The translations under genes and the position numbers were made by a program. The notes below the pieces were generated by a model that was given only the letters and a program-made list of their open reading frames with translations, was not told the DNA's origin and did not search any database. 55,794 nucleotides of DNA, from assembly GCF_019429335.1 (NCBI RefSeq), contig NZ_JAHYJB010000010.1:1-55794 (forward strand). The letters are read 5' to 3'. Below, in pieces: positions 35,331 through 44,335 of this stretch. The stretch is from Sulfurimonas sp. Lineage in GTDB: Bacteria > Campylobacterota > Campylobacteria > Campylobacterales > Sulfurimonadaceae. Position 1 is the stretch's first letter; each line of letters begins with the position of its first letter.

Positions 35331-35855
35331 ATGCATAACAGTAGCCGTAGAGGTTTTATGGGCAAAGCATTTGGTGCCGTAGCAGGTGTCGGTGTGGTTG
35401 GGTCATTAGTTGCAATGAAGAAGACTTGGGACCCGCTTCCTAGTGTTAAAGCTGCGGGTTTTACTACTCTAGATATGACAATATATCCAGAGGGTGAGCT
35501 AATAACAGAAAAGTGGAGAGGAAAGCCGATTTTTGTTTTGAAAAAAACTGCGGCAATGATAGCAAAGCAGACTGAGAGTCAAAAAGCAAGAGATGTTGTC
35601 GTTGGGGATTCTCACTTTATGCTTGCTATCGGTTTATGTACTCATCTAGGATGTATCCCAAGCTATAACGCTGCTGAAGAGTCATTTCTTTGTGCATGTC
35701 ACGGCGGTATGTTCAACTGGGCTGGCGAAGTAACAAAAGTTCCGCCTCCACGCGCATTTGACATTCCTCCGTTTAAAATTGAGGGTACTAAACTCGTTCT
35801 TGGCGAAGCAGGTCCAGAATACACAGCTATGAAAGATAGCGGCATAACGCTTTAA
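35331..35855 (+). CDS. petA: Ubiquinol-cytochrome c reductase Rieske iron-sulfur subunit
   Basis: High-potential [2Fe-2S] subunit of the bc1 complex that takes the first electron from quinol. The N terminus SRRGFMGKAFGAVAGVGVV is a Tat signal-anchor. Cluster ligands are Cys103 and His105 (CTHLGC) and Cys121 and His124 (CACHGG); Cys108 and Cys123 make the disulfide. It has 174 residues. GAGAG lies before the ATG. It is the first of petABC, with 12-bp spacing to petB. Confidence 0.96.
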   Translation: MHNSSRRGFMGKAFGAVAGVGVVGSLVAMKKTWDPLPSVKAAGFTTLDMTIYPEGELITEKWRGKPIFVLKKTAAMIAKQTESQKARDVVVGDSHFMLAIGLCTHLGCIPSYNAAEESFLCACHGGMFNWAGEVTKVPPPRAFDIPPFKIEGTKLVLGEAGPEYTAMKDSGITL

Positions 35856-35867
35856 GGAGGGGAAAAT

Positions 35868-37082
35868 ATGGCACATTTTACAAAAGCAACAAGTGTTAAA
35901 GATTGGTTAAACCAACGTTTAGCAGTTGAAAAAGTTGAAAAAGTTATGGCATCTGAGTATTGGATTCCGAAAAACATTAACTTCTTGTGGGCGATGGGTA
36001 TGATTCTTGCAATCACATTCGCACTGCTATTAGTTTCAGGAATCTTCTTGTTGATGTATTATCAACCGGATGTTAAGGACGCATTTTACAGCGTAAACTA
36101 CACTATTATGAGAGACGTTGATTTTGGATGGTTATGGAGAAATATTCACGGTGTAGCTGCATCTGTTGTTTTCTTGATTATCTATATTCACATGTTTACG
36201 GGTATCTACTACGGTTCTTACAAAAAGGGTCGTGAGATGATTTGGATATCGGGCATGCTTCTGTTTGTTACGTTTTCTGCTGAAGCGTTTAGCGGATATA
36301 TGCTTCCATGGGGGCAAATGAGCTACTGGGCTGGTATGGTTATTACAAATATCTTCAGTCTTGGCGGATTGCATTTTGATGGTTTAGTTGAGTGGATTAG
36401 AGGGGATTATGTTCCTGCGCAGGCATTCTTGACTCGTTTCTTTATGCTACATATACTCTTGCTGCCGTTAGCAATTTTAGGACTAATCGGGCTTCACTTT
36501 GCGGCTCTTCGTATTCCTCATGTTAACAACCAAGACGGTGAAGAGATTGATTTTGAAGCAGAGAGCAAAAAATATTTAGCTGGCGACAAAGTAGGCTCAA
36601 AAGTTATGCGTTTCGGTAACGACTTTTTGTCTAAAGATTTAATGGTAGTAGGTATCTATTTGGTATTCTTCTTCTATCTTGTATTCTTTAACTACGGTTT
36701 TGCGCTTGACCCTGTAAACTTTGACCCTGCGGATGGACTTAAAACTCCTGCACACATCTACCCTGAGTGGTATTTCTTGTGGTCTTATGAGATTCTTCGT
36801 CCGTTCTCTGTTAATATCGGTCTAATGGCATTCGGTTTTGCACAGGTTATCTTTATGCTGCTGCCATGGCTAGACAGAAGCCCAAATGCTGTTCCTGCAT
36901 CTCGCCGCGGAGCATTTAAATTTTGGTACTGGTTGCTTTTGATTGATATGATTGTCCTTACTGCTATGGGTAAACTGCCTCCAGAGGGTGTATTTAGCAC
37001 AATCGGTCTAGTTGCTGCACTTGGATTTATAATCTTGTGGATAGCACTTCCGTTTATAACTATGAACGAAAAAAAAGTATAA
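35868..37082 (+). CDS. petB: Ubiquinol-cytochrome c reductase cytochrome b subunit
   Basis: Membrane subunit of bc1 with two b haems and the quinol-oxidation site. 404 residues and 8-9 membrane helices. Haem-b histidines are in RNIHGVAASVVFLIIYIHMF and in FLTRFFMLHILLLPLAILGLIGLHF. The Qo-site motif PEWY appears in HIYPEWYFLWSYEILRPF. AAGGAGGGG precedes the ATG. A 10-bp gap leads to petC with AAGGAG. Confidence 0.96.
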   Translation: MAHFTKATSVKDWLNQRLAVEKVEKVMASEYWIPKNINFLWAMGMILAITFALLLVSGIFLLMYYQPDVKDAFYSVNYTIMRDVDFGWLWRNIHGVAASVVFLIIYIHMFTGIYYGSYKKGREMIWISGMLLFVTFSAEAFSGYMLPWGQMSYWAGMVITNIFSLGGLHFDGLVEWIRGDYVPAQAFLTRFFMLHILLLPLAILGLIGLHFAALRIPHVNNQDGEEIDFEAESKKYLAGDKVGSKVMRFGNDFLSKDLMVVGIYLVFFFYLVFFNYGFALDPVNFDPADGLKTPAHIYPEWYFLWSYEILRPFSVNIGLMAFGFAQVIFMLLPWLDRSPNAVPASRRGAFKFWYWLLLIDMIVLTAMGKLPPEGVFSTIGLVAALGFIILWIALPFITMNEKKV

Positions 37083-37092
37083 GGAGAATAGG

Positions 37093-38040
37093 ATGAAAAA
37101 TAAAGAACCTTTGATTCTGGTTGTTGTTGTTGCTTTTACTCTCCTAACATACTGGTTAGTTGAGCCATATGCGCACTCAGTCATGCACAAACATGTAGAG
37201 AGCCAAAACTTTGCCTATGCAGACTTAGCGCCTGTTACAAAAACAGGTGACGCTGCAAACGGTAAAGCATTAGTAATGGGTGCTGGAGCTTGTACGGGCT
37301 GTCACGCTATCACAAAAGATGGTGTTGCTGCTGGAATGGACGCTGTATCGGCTGCACAAAGCTACGGTGTAAATCCGCCGGATTTAAGCAATGCCGGTGC
37401 CGTTTATGATGCTAAATTCTTAGCAGAACTAATTAAAAACCCTGCTCATGCGCTAAAGGTTGAGCATAAATTTGATGCGGCTAAAGGTCAAATGCACCCA
37501 ATGGTTCCTTTCTTTGGAGCAGGCGGAGATATGGAGCAAGAAGTTGCAGATATGGTTGCATACCTGCAGTCAATAGCTGTAAAAGCTGACGAGCTTACTC
37601 CTAAAATGGCGTTTGAAGAGGCTTGCGGAAGATGTCACTCGATGAAGTATGAGAACTGGACACAGCTTGGAACTAAGCCTGAGTTTAAGTTTGAAAAAGA
37701 GTCTTTGGCATACGATATTCAAGTACTAGAGTATCAAGAAGCACTTGCTAAATACATGGGTAAATTGCCTCCTGATTTAAGTATGTATTTCCGTTCTCGT
37801 AATGAGCACTTCCTAAGTACTTTTATTGAGAATCCTCAAAGCCAGTTAGCTGGTACTGCAATGCCAAGAACAGGTGTTACTGCTGATGCTGCTCATAAAG
37901 TAATTGAACATATGGCTGATGCAGGCGACACAAAAAGAGCTGAGAGAGAATCAGTTGGTAAAATGGTAATGATTTATATTGTTATTTTTGCTATCTTCGC
38001 TCTTCTGTGGAAAAAACAGGTGTGGAGAGATTTACACTAA
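37093..38040 (+). CDS. petC: bc1 complex di-haem cytochrome c subunit
   Basis: Di-haem cytochrome c that takes the place of cytochrome c1 in Campylobacterota bc1 complexes. An N-terminal helix (PLILVVVVAFTLLTYWLV) and a C-terminal helix (VMIYIVIFAIFALLW) anchor it. Haem sites are CTGCH (Cys67, Cys70, His71) and CGRCH (Cys178, Cys181, His182); possible axial methionines lie in QMHPMVPF and TAMPRTGV. 315 residues. A strong hairpin follows the stop. Confidence 0.94.
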   Translation: MKNKEPLILVVVVAFTLLTYWLVEPYAHSVMHKHVESQNFAYADLAPVTKTGDAANGKALVMGAGACTGCHAITKDGVAAGMDAVSAAQSYGVNPPDLSNAGAVYDAKFLAELIKNPAHALKVEHKFDAAKGQMHPMVPFFGAGGDMEQEVADMVAYLQSIAVKADELTPKMAFEEACGRCHSMKYENWTQLGTKPEFKFEKESLAYDIQVLEYQEALAKYMGKLPPDLSMYFRSRNEHFLSTFIENPQSQLAGTAMPRTGVTADAAHKVIEHMADAGDTKRAERESVGKMVMIYIVIFAIFALLWKKQVWRDLH

Positions 38041-38054
38041 CATTCCAATACAAT

Positions 38055-38080
38055 CTGCCTCTTTTGAGGCAGGTTTCTCT
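38055..38080 (+). terminator. Rho-independent terminator of petABC
   Basis: CTGCCTC (38055-38061) and GAGGCAG (38066-38072) form a perfect 7-bp stem with a TTTT loop, followed by GTTTCTCT. It lies 14 bp after the petC stop. The T-run is imperfect, but position and stem make it the best terminator in the window. Confidence 0.7.
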
Positions 38081-38258
38081 ATCCTCAATTATTCTAAATT
38101 CATTAAAATAGATTCATCTATATTTCAAGCTAAGCTCAAACAACTCGACAAACAGCAGATTTGTATATACAATTGGATATCCATAAGTATATAGATGATG
38201 TTTAAATGGTAAGCATAAAAAGTATGCTAATTGAAAGAGATATATTAAGAATAGGCTA

Positions 38259-38723
38259 TTACTTTTTAACAGCCACAACTAGAGTTGAGCATATTAAATC
38301 GTGTAAACCCTTTTTATCTTTTCTGTAAAATGGAAGAAAAAGCCCAAAAAGCGTTGTTGCAGTAAATAAAAATGCAAAAAATCTAAGATAGGCTCTAAAA
38401 AAGCCAATAAGCTCACCACTTTTATCATCTACAACTTTAATCTCATAAGCTTTTTTCCCAGGGGTTTGTCCAAACTTACTTAAAAGTATTGCATAAATAA
38501 GCCCATAAAGCATTACGCCAGCAAGAGGAGCTGCTTGAGAGGATTGAAAATCATCTTTGCCGCTCATAAGAACATAGGCGATGACGTAAAGTATCGGAGC
38601 ATATATCATAAAGATATCAGTTATAAAAGCTTTTACTCTTGGAGCATAGTTTGCATAGATATACTTTGGACGAACTTTCGCTTCAAAGTGTTTGGTGTTT
38701 TTTTTTATGTTTCTAAATCTCAT
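38259..38723 (-). CDS. RDD-family membrane protein
   Basis: A 154-residue membrane protein. The RDD signature reads PRVKAFITDIFMIYAPILYV (Arg, and Asp in TDI), then GQTPGKKAYEIKVVDDKSGE, which is the conserved GQTxGK segment, and FRAYLRFFAFLFTATTLFGL. Three hydrophobic segments. RDD proteins include small transporters and assembly factors; the substrate is unknown. It is convergent with petABC and divergent from the porin gene. Confidence 0.85.
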   Translation of the reverse strand: MRFRNIKKNTKHFEAKVRPKYIYANYAPRVKAFITDIFMIYAPILYVIAYVLMSGKDDFQSSQAAPLAGVMLYGLIYAILLSKFGQTPGKKAYEIKVVDDKSGELIGFFRAYLRFFAFLFTATTLFGLFLPFYRKDKKGLHDLICSTLVVAVKK

Positions 38724-38899
38724 GGCGCCATTATAACAGATTTAAAAAATATTTTAAAATCTCTAAAATATAAAATATTGCTTAATTTATACAATTAATA
38801 ACAAAAAGTAAACAAATAAGAGATAAAAATGGTGATTTAAACTAAATTTAAAAATTGCGGATGTAGAATATGTCGAGTCCTAATAAATTGCATAACTAG

Positions 38900-38915
38900 A
38901 AGTGATATATCACTT
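38900..38915. promoter_or_regulatory. 16-bp palindrome upstream of the porin gene
   Basis: AAGTGATATATCACTT is a perfect palindrome 36 bp before the porin ATG. A second half-site-like GTGATCAAA (38922-38930) follows. A CRP/FNR-family or other dimeric regulator could bind; alternatively it forms a hairpin in the 5' leader. The porin ribosome-binding site AAGGGAGAA follows. Confidence 0.5.
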
Positions 38916-38951
38916 GTTGGATGTGATCAAAAGGCAAAAAGGGAGAATAAA

Positions 38952-40220
38952 ATGAGAAAAATGGTAAAAATGTCATTGGCTGCGGTCATGATGATGGGGG
39001 TAGGTTCAGTTTCTGTACAAGCTGAGGGGACAGATATCTTAAGCAACATTAAGACAAAAGGGGAAATTAGAGCTCGTTACGAGATGGTAGAACAGGATGC
39101 AAAGGATAATGCAAACGCATTTACTAACCGTTTGACTGTCGGTGTAGGCGCTGATCTGTTCGGTACAGACTGGCTCAAAGCATATGCTGAGATGACTGAT
39201 GTACGTGCACTAAATGAAAACTATAATAGTACAACAAACGGGCAAACAACACATGCAGTAGTTGCAGATCCTGAGCAGACTCGCCTCACACAGGCGTATG
39301 TAGATATTAAGCTTGGTAAACCGACTTTGAGAGTTGGTCGTCAAATGATCAATCTTGACAATCAAAGATTTGTAGGTGCGGTAGGCTGGAGACAGATGTT
39401 TCAGACTTTCGATGCTTATACATTGACTTGTAATAGTATTGAGAATTTAAGCGTATTTGCTTCTTATGTAACTCAAGTCAACAGAGTTTTTGATCAAGAG
39501 ACAACTTCTGGTCAAAGAGACACTAGAACCCTGCTTTTAAATGCTTCATATAAGGTTATGCCTGAACTAAAAGCTACGGCATATGCTTATATGATTGGAG
39601 AAGGTACTGCTGGCGGAAGTCATGATACTTACGGTTTGGCACTTACCGGTGATGTAGCTGTTTCTGATGGCGTTAAACTGAACTACCGTGCAGAGTACGC
39701 AACACAGACAGATCCGTCTTTAGAAAATTCTGGTTATAACGGGGCAGAAGTAAAAGCTGATGCTGATTACATGAACTTTGAGCTTGGCGCAAATGTAAAT
39801 GGTTTCTTGGTTGGTGCTAGATACGAAGTGCTTAGCGGCAAAGATGGTTCAGCTGACAGCACACCGTTCCAAACTCCTTTAGCAACGCTACATGGACAAA
39901 ATGGATGGGCTGATATGTTCTTGACTACACTAGCTGGCGGTATTGAAGACATAAGTGCTTATGTTGGATATGCTTCAAAAGATTTCGGTAAATTACAAGT
40001 AATTTATCATAATTTCCAAGCTGATGAAGCACAAGCTGGTGAAGACGATAGTTATGGCACAGAGATTGATGCTGTTTATAGCAGAGCAATCCCAGGTGTT
40101 AACAACCTTAGCGGTATGGTAAAATATGCTTCATTTGATGCTAAAAAAGGTACTAGTGCGTATCAAATTGATGTAGATAAGTTTTGGTTAATGCTAACTT
40201 ACAAATTTGCTAGCAAATAG
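38952..40220 (+). CDS. Outer-membrane beta-barrel porin
   Basis: A 422-residue protein with a signal peptide (MVKMSLAAVMMMGVGSVSVQA, cut after QA) and alternating beta-strand pattern. IKTKGEIRARYEMVE, AYVDIKLGKPTLRVGRQMIN and the C-terminal strand KFWLMLTYKFASK ending near an aromatic are typical of Alginate_exp/Opr-type barrels common in Sulfurimonas and relatives. GGGAGAA precedes the ATG. The gene stands alone between a palindrome and a terminator hairpin. Substrate unknown. Confidence 0.8.
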   Translation: MRKMVKMSLAAVMMMGVGSVSVQAEGTDILSNIKTKGEIRARYEMVEQDAKDNANAFTNRLTVGVGADLFGTDWLKAYAEMTDVRALNENYNSTTNGQTTHAVVADPEQTRLTQAYVDIKLGKPTLRVGRQMINLDNQRFVGAVGWRQMFQTFDAYTLTCNSIENLSVFASYVTQVNRVFDQETTSGQRDTRTLLLNASYKVMPELKATAYAYMIGEGTAGGSHDTYGLALTGDVAVSDGVKLNYRAEYATQTDPSLENSGYNGAEVKADADYMNFELGANVNGFLVGARYEVLSGKDGSADSTPFQTPLATLHGQNGWADMFLTTLAGGIEDISAYVGYASKDFGKLQVIYHNFQADEAQAGEDDSYGTEIDAVYSRAIPGVNNLSGMVKYASFDAKKGTSAYQIDVDKFWLMLTYKFASK

Positions 40221-40230
40221 TTTCTAGCTC

Positions 40231-40262
40231 TCAAGCCGCTCTTTGTGGCTTGAAGCCTTCTT
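40231..40262 (+). terminator. Terminator hairpin after the porin gene
   Basis: TCAAGCC (40231-40237) and GGCTTGA (40247-40253) form a perfect 7-bp stem with a 9-base loop, 10 bp after the porin stop, followed by AGCCTTCTTT. The T-run is weak. Confidence 0.6.
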
Positions 40263-40379
40263 TATCATATAGACTCAAAAATATTTAACCTGCTTTTTAC
40301 CTCCAAAAGATATAATACAACTAAACTTATATATATTATTAGAATTCCAATCTTAATTGGAGTGTCAGGAAAAGCAATT

Positions 40380-41345
40380 ATGCTCATAGACAGATACCAT
40401 AGAGTAGTCGATTATCTTCGCATCTCGGTGACTGAGCGCTGCAACTTCAGATGTCAGTACTGCATGCCCGAAAAGCCATTCTCGTGGGTGCCAAAAGAGA
40501 ATCTTTTAACATTTGAGGAGCTCTATTTATTTGTAAAGGTGGCGATTGACGAGGGGATAAAAAAGATTCGCATAACAGGCGGAGAGCCGCTTCTGCGCGA
40601 AGACCTTGATAAATTTATAAAGATGATTTATGATTATGCTCCGCAAATCGACCTTGCTATGACTACAAACGCTTATCTGCTAAAATCTACCGCACAAAAG
40701 CTTAAAGATGCAGGACTTAAACGTCTAAATGTAAGCATTGACACCTTAAAGCCGGAAGCAGCGCAAAAGATTGCAGGCAAAGATGTTTTGGCAAATGTTT
40801 TAGAGGGTGTCGAGGAAGCAAGAGCGGTCGGACTAAAAGTAAAAGTAAATATGGTTCCTATGAAAAATATGAACGTTGACGAGATAATAGATGTTTTAGA
40901 GTACTGCAAAGAGCGTGACATGTCGATAAGATTTATAGAGTACATGGAGAACAGTTTTGCCTCAAAAGAGATAAGCGGACTAAAATCAGATGAACTGCTC
41001 TCAATACTGAGAGAGCACTACGAATTTATTGACGAGGGGTATGACGGAGCTTCGCCGTCAAGATACTATAAAATGAGAGACGGTTACAGATTTGGAATTA
41101 TCGAGCCTTACGGGGATGACTTTTGTAAGCAGTGCAATCGTATCCGTCTAACCGCTGAAGGACAGCTTATTCCATGTCTCTACTTTGATGAGGCGCTAAG
41201 TATAGGCAGGGCCATAAAAGAGGGCGATATTGCAGGTGCTGCTGAAGTGCTTAGAGAAGTCGTTAAAAATAAACCTGAAAAAAACCGCTGGGGCGGAGAA
41301 GATAGCGAAGTTTCATCCCGCGCTTTTTATGAAACGGGCGGTTGA
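40380..41345 (+). CDS. moaA: GTP 3',8-cyclase (molybdenum cofactor synthesis)
   Basis: Radical-SAM enzyme for the first step of molybdopterin synthesis. The N-terminal cluster is CNFRCQYC (Cys21, Cys25, Cys28). The C-terminal cluster is in [25 protein letters not shown] is present; the usual C-terminal GG follows TGG at the end. I choose ATG 40380 because AGGAAAAG (40367-40374) fits it; a GTG at 40362 lies before that site. 321 residues. Its stop overlaps the queE start (TGATG). It supplies the cofactor needed by the formate dehydrogenase at the right edge. Confidence 0.95.
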   Translation: MLIDRYHRVVDYLRISVTERCNFRCQYCMPEKPFSWVPKENLLTFEELYLFVKVAIDEGIKKIRITGGEPLLREDLDKFIKMIYDYAPQIDLAMTTNAYLLKSTAQKLKDAGLKRLNVSIDTLKPEAAQKIAGKDVLANVLEGVEEARAVGLKVKVNMVPMKNMNVDEIIDVLEYCKERDMSIRFIEYMENSFASKEISGLKSDELLSILREHYEFIDEGYDGASPSRYYKMRDGYRFGIIEPYGDDFCKQCNRIRLTAEGQLIPCLYFDEALSIGRAIKEGDIAGAAEVLREVVKNKPEKNRWGGEDSEVSSRAFYETGG

Positions 41346-42103
41346 TGGTATATTTGGTAGAACATTTTTACTCTATTCAGGGTGAGGGGCGTTACGCCGG
41401 CACGCCGTCACTATTTTTTCGCTTTGGTGGTTGCAACATGAAGTGCGAGGGTTTTGGCTGCCTTGAGAGTGCGCCAAATGGCACAAAAGTATTGGGATGC
41501 GATACGGTATATGCGGTAAACAGAGAGCACTTTTTGCAAAACTGGATACCGATAAAAAGTGCACAAGAACTTCTTAATGTTTTAAATCTTTATGACCTGC
41601 CCCTTGGTGTTGATATGGTTCTTACCGGCGGAGAACCTCTTATATATGCTTCGGAGCCTGTTTTTATAGAGTTTTTAGAGGCACTACACGCTGATGGACA
41701 TAGGATTACTTTTGAGACAAACGGCTCTTTATGCGTAGATTTTGAGCGCTACCCTATATATAAAGAGTGCATTTTTGCCCTCTCGGTAAAGCTCTCAAAC
41801 TCAAACGAGCCTTTTAGCAAGAGAGTAAAGGGTGAGATAATAAGCTCAATAGCACTAAATGCAAAAGAGGCTTTTTTTAAGTTCTCAATAGATGCTGATT
41901 CCATAACGGCAGGGCTTGAAGATGAGATTTTAGAGATAATCTCATATGCGCCAAAAACCAAGGTTTACTGTATGCCTCTTGGCGGGACAAAGGAGGAAAT
42001 AGAGGCAAATACTGAGCCGCTTATAGAGTTTTGCAAAGCAAAAGGGTACAATTTCAGTGACAGACTCCATATACGAATATGGGATCAAAACAGAGGTGTC
42101 TGA
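41345..42103 (+). CDS. queE: 7-carboxy-7-deazaguanine synthase
   Basis: Radical-SAM enzyme that makes the deazaguanine core of queuosine from the QueD product. The first cysteines are in GGCNMKCEGFGC (Cys30, Cys34, Cys39) and another in LGCDTVY (Cys52). The canonical CX3CX2C reads CX3C, with the third cysteine before DT delayed by an insertion. [20 protein letters not shown] and DMVLTGGEPLI are typical of QueE. ATG 41345 overlaps the moaA stop and is better than TTG 41342. Its stop overlaps queD (TGATG). Confidence 0.9.
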   Translation: MVYLVEHFYSIQGEGRYAGTPSLFFRFGGCNMKCEGFGCLESAPNGTKVLGCDTVYAVNREHFLQNWIPIKSAQELLNVLNLYDLPLGVDMVLTGGEPLIYASEPVFIEFLEALHADGHRITFETNGSLCVDFERYPIYKECIFALSVKLSNSNEPFSKRVKGEIISSIALNAKEAFFKFSIDADSITAGLEDEILEIISYAPKTKVYCMPLGGTKEEIEANTEPLIEFCKAKGYNFSDRLHIRIWDQNRGV

Positions 42104-42684
42104 TGGTAATAAGAAAACTTTTTAAATTTGAAAATGCACATGTTGTAAGAGGATGCTCAACTGTGCGATGCAGAAGTTCTCTGCACGGACACTCTTATAA
42201 AGTAGAGCTTCTTTTTGAGTCCAATTTTTTGGATAACGGTCAGATGGTCTATGATTTTGGGTTAATGAAGCAGAATATGAAAGCTCTTATTGACAGCTTT
42301 GACCATGCTATTGCTATCTGGAGCGGTGATGAGAAAGAGTATATAGATGATATGAAAAAACACTCATCAAGATGGGTGCTTCTTCCACTTTCTCCCTCTG
42401 CAGAGCAGTTTTCACGTATATTTTTTGTCCTTATTGACAAGCTTCTATCTCTGACTACAACCATAAACGGAGAAAAAGAGGTAAAACTTCACAGTATAAT
42501 AGTTCATGAGACGGATACAGGGTATGCACAAGCTTTTAAAGAGGATGCATACTCCAGTAATATGGGAGTTATAAATCTTAATGAGATAATCTTCAGCGAT
42601 GAGATAAAAAAGAGCTGGATTGACAGTGATTTGTTTGAGAAGATGAAAAGAGGAGAGAAGTTTTTAAACCCCAGAAGTGTTTAA
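42103..42684 (+). CDS. queD: 6-carboxytetrahydropterin synthase QueD
   Basis: Makes 6-carboxytetrahydropterin for queuosine synthesis. The zinc site is His13 with His28 and His30 of SSLHGHSYKVEL; the catalytic Cys is in TVRCRSS. DFGLMKQNMKALIDSFDHAI and VHETDTGYAQ follow. At 193 residues it is somewhat longer than the enterobacterial enzyme. ATG 42103 overlaps the queE stop. It is convergent with moeA, and the two genes overlap at their 3' ends by 21 bp. Confidence 0.92.
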   Translation: MVIRKLFKFENAHVVRGCSTVRCRSSLHGHSYKVELLFESNFLDNGQMVYDFGLMKQNMKALIDSFDHAIAIWSGDEKEYIDDMKKHSSRWVLLPLSPSAEQFSRIFFVLIDKLLSLTTTINGEKEVKLHSIIVHETDTGYAQAFKEDAYSSNMGVINLNEIIFSDEIKKSWIDSDLFEKMKRGEKFLNPRSV

Positions 42685-43890
42685 AAGCTCTTTTTGCTCT
42701 GTTGAGTTAAAACTAAATCTTGTTGCTATTATCTTAATGCTGCTCCCTTTTTTTAGCACCTCGCAACCCTCATCGACTATAATGTAGGAGTTTGATACAG
42801 CCAGCGGCGATATCATTCCGGGAGAAAATTTTGAGTGTGGTGCGAATGAAATGCCGTCAAAAAATCCTGGGATTAGCGCTCTTCTGCCACCTTTTATAAC
42901 ATACTCACTTGCCATTTTCGTCTCTATCGGCGCTATATACTTTGCCTCATTTCCGCTAAGAGAGAGAATGATACTTTGGGCAAAAAGTTCAAAGTTAAGT
43001 GCTGCGGCAAGCGGATTTCCCGGAAGATTTAGAACTAAAGTATCTTTTATGCGCCCAAACGTCGTAGGTTTTCCAGGTTTAATCTCCACATGGTCAAAAA
43101 ATATCTCACAGCCAAAAGCTCCAAACGCCTCTTTTGTAAAGTCTGCATCGCCGACACTTACTCCGCCGGATGTTATTATCAAATCACTCTCGAGAGCGCT
43201 TTTTATATGCTTTTGTATGTCCTCAAGCGAATCTCCGGAAGTTCCGATAAAATCGACCTCGCAGCCAAGCTCTTTAGCTCTGGCATAAAAAGTAGGGCTG
43301 TTTGTATTGTATAGCTGATACGCACTTACGCTCTCAAAGTGCATCTTTAGCTCATCTCCTGAGGCAAAGATAGCAACACGAGGTTTTTTATAAACCTTAA
43401 TATGGCTTCTTCCCTGTGAAGCTAGAAGAGTAATCTTGTGAGCGTCGAGTCTTTGTCCTTTTTTTAGCAATGCTGAGCCGCTTTTAATGTCCTCTCCGCA
43501 AAGGCGGATATGTTTGGATAGTTTTAAATCTTGTGGAAGTTTTACCCACCCATGGCGTGCCGTAACATCTTCAATGGGGACGATGCACTCGCACCCTTTT
43601 GGCACTCTTGCTCCGGTCATTATTTTTATAGCAAATCCATTTTTTAACTCTTCGTTTGAGTCGTCTCCCGCAAAAATAGTATGCTTAACTCTTACCTCTT
43701 TGCCCACATCTTTCATCTTTACTGCATATCCGTCCATGGCAGAGTTGTCAAAGGGCGGCAGATTATGAGTTGCTACGATATCCTCTGCTATAACATACCC
43801 CAAAGCTTCCTCGAGAGGCACTATTTTAAGTGATTTTGGTGCAGCATTTCCGTAGATGTATTTGAGTGCTTCTTCTACCGTAACAGACAT
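42664..43890 (-). CDS. moeA: Molybdopterin molybdenumtransferase
   Basis: Inserts molybdate into molybdopterin to finish the cofactor. The start MSVTVEEALKYIYGNAAPKS at 43890 fits; the frame continues upstream, but those residues are not conserved and overlap a divergent gene. PPFDNSAMDGYAVKM is the family signature; the MoCF domain has SGGVSVGDADFTKEAF and KPTTFG...LPGNPLA. 408 residues. It pairs functionally with moaA. Confidence 0.94.
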   Translation of the reverse strand: MSVTVEEALKYIYGNAAPKSLKIVPLEEALGYVIAEDIVATHNLPPFDNSAMDGYAVKMKDVGKEVRVKHTIFAGDDSNEELKNGFAIKIMTGARVPKGCECIVPIEDVTARHGWVKLPQDLKLSKHIRLCGEDIKSGSALLKKGQRLDAHKITLLASQGRSHIKVYKKPRVAIFASGDELKMHFESVSAYQLYNTNSPTFYARAKELGCEVDFIGTSGDSLEDIQKHIKSALESDLIITSGGVSVGDADFTKEAFGAFGCEIFFDHVEIKPGKPTTFGRIKDTLVLNLPGNPLAAALNFELFAQSIILSLSGNEAKYIAPIETKMASEYVIKGGRRALIPGFFDGISFAPHSKFSPGMISPLAVSNSYIIVDEGCEVLKKGSSIKIIATRFSFNSTEQKELLNTSGV

Positions 43891-43927
43891 ATTTCTTCTT
43901 TTGTTAAATTTATAGTAATATTCCACC

Positions 43928-44335
43928 ATGAATGAAATGTATGATATGAGTATTATAACACACAGCTGGGGTGTTATGTTGGTTTTGGGCGTGATATTTG
44001 TAAATATTTTTATGCTTTTTTGGATAAAAAATTTGGCAAAATACACAAGGGCTGTTACGCTGTTTAACCCAATCGGGGCGAGCGCGATAGGCATGGTTAT
44101 ATTTACGGGCGTAATTATGATGGCGGCAAAGCATCTTGATTTTACCATAGAGAATATCGCCATGATAATCTTTGCGATAATATTTATCTATTTGGAAGTC
44201 AAACGTTCTTTGGGAGTGAAAAAACTAAATAAAAAAGAGCAGGGCGCATTTGAGAGCTATAAATCTTACGCGCTAAAAATCTTTTTTTTAGAGATTTTAG
44301 TCACACTTAGTATCTCTTTTTGGATGTGGTTTTGA
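43928..44335 (+). CDS. Small multi-span membrane protein of unknown function
   Basis: A 135-residue membrane protein with four hydrophobic segments (GVMLVLGVIFVNIFMLFWI; IGMVIFTGVIMMAA; IAMIIFAIIFIYLEV; FFLEILVTLSISFWMWF). YLEVKRSLGVKKLNKKEQGA makes a basic cytoplasmic loop. It lies between moeA (divergent) and rsmE, whose TTG start overlaps its stop. I do not recognise the family. The frame is coding, with good membrane topology. Confidence 0.7.
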   Translation: MNEMYDMSIITHSWGVMLVLGVIFVNIFMLFWIKNLAKYTRAVTLFNPIGASAIGMVIFTGVIMMAAKHLDFTIENIAMIIFAIIFIYLEVKRSLGVKKLNKKEQGAFESYKSYALKIFFLEILVTLSISFWMWF

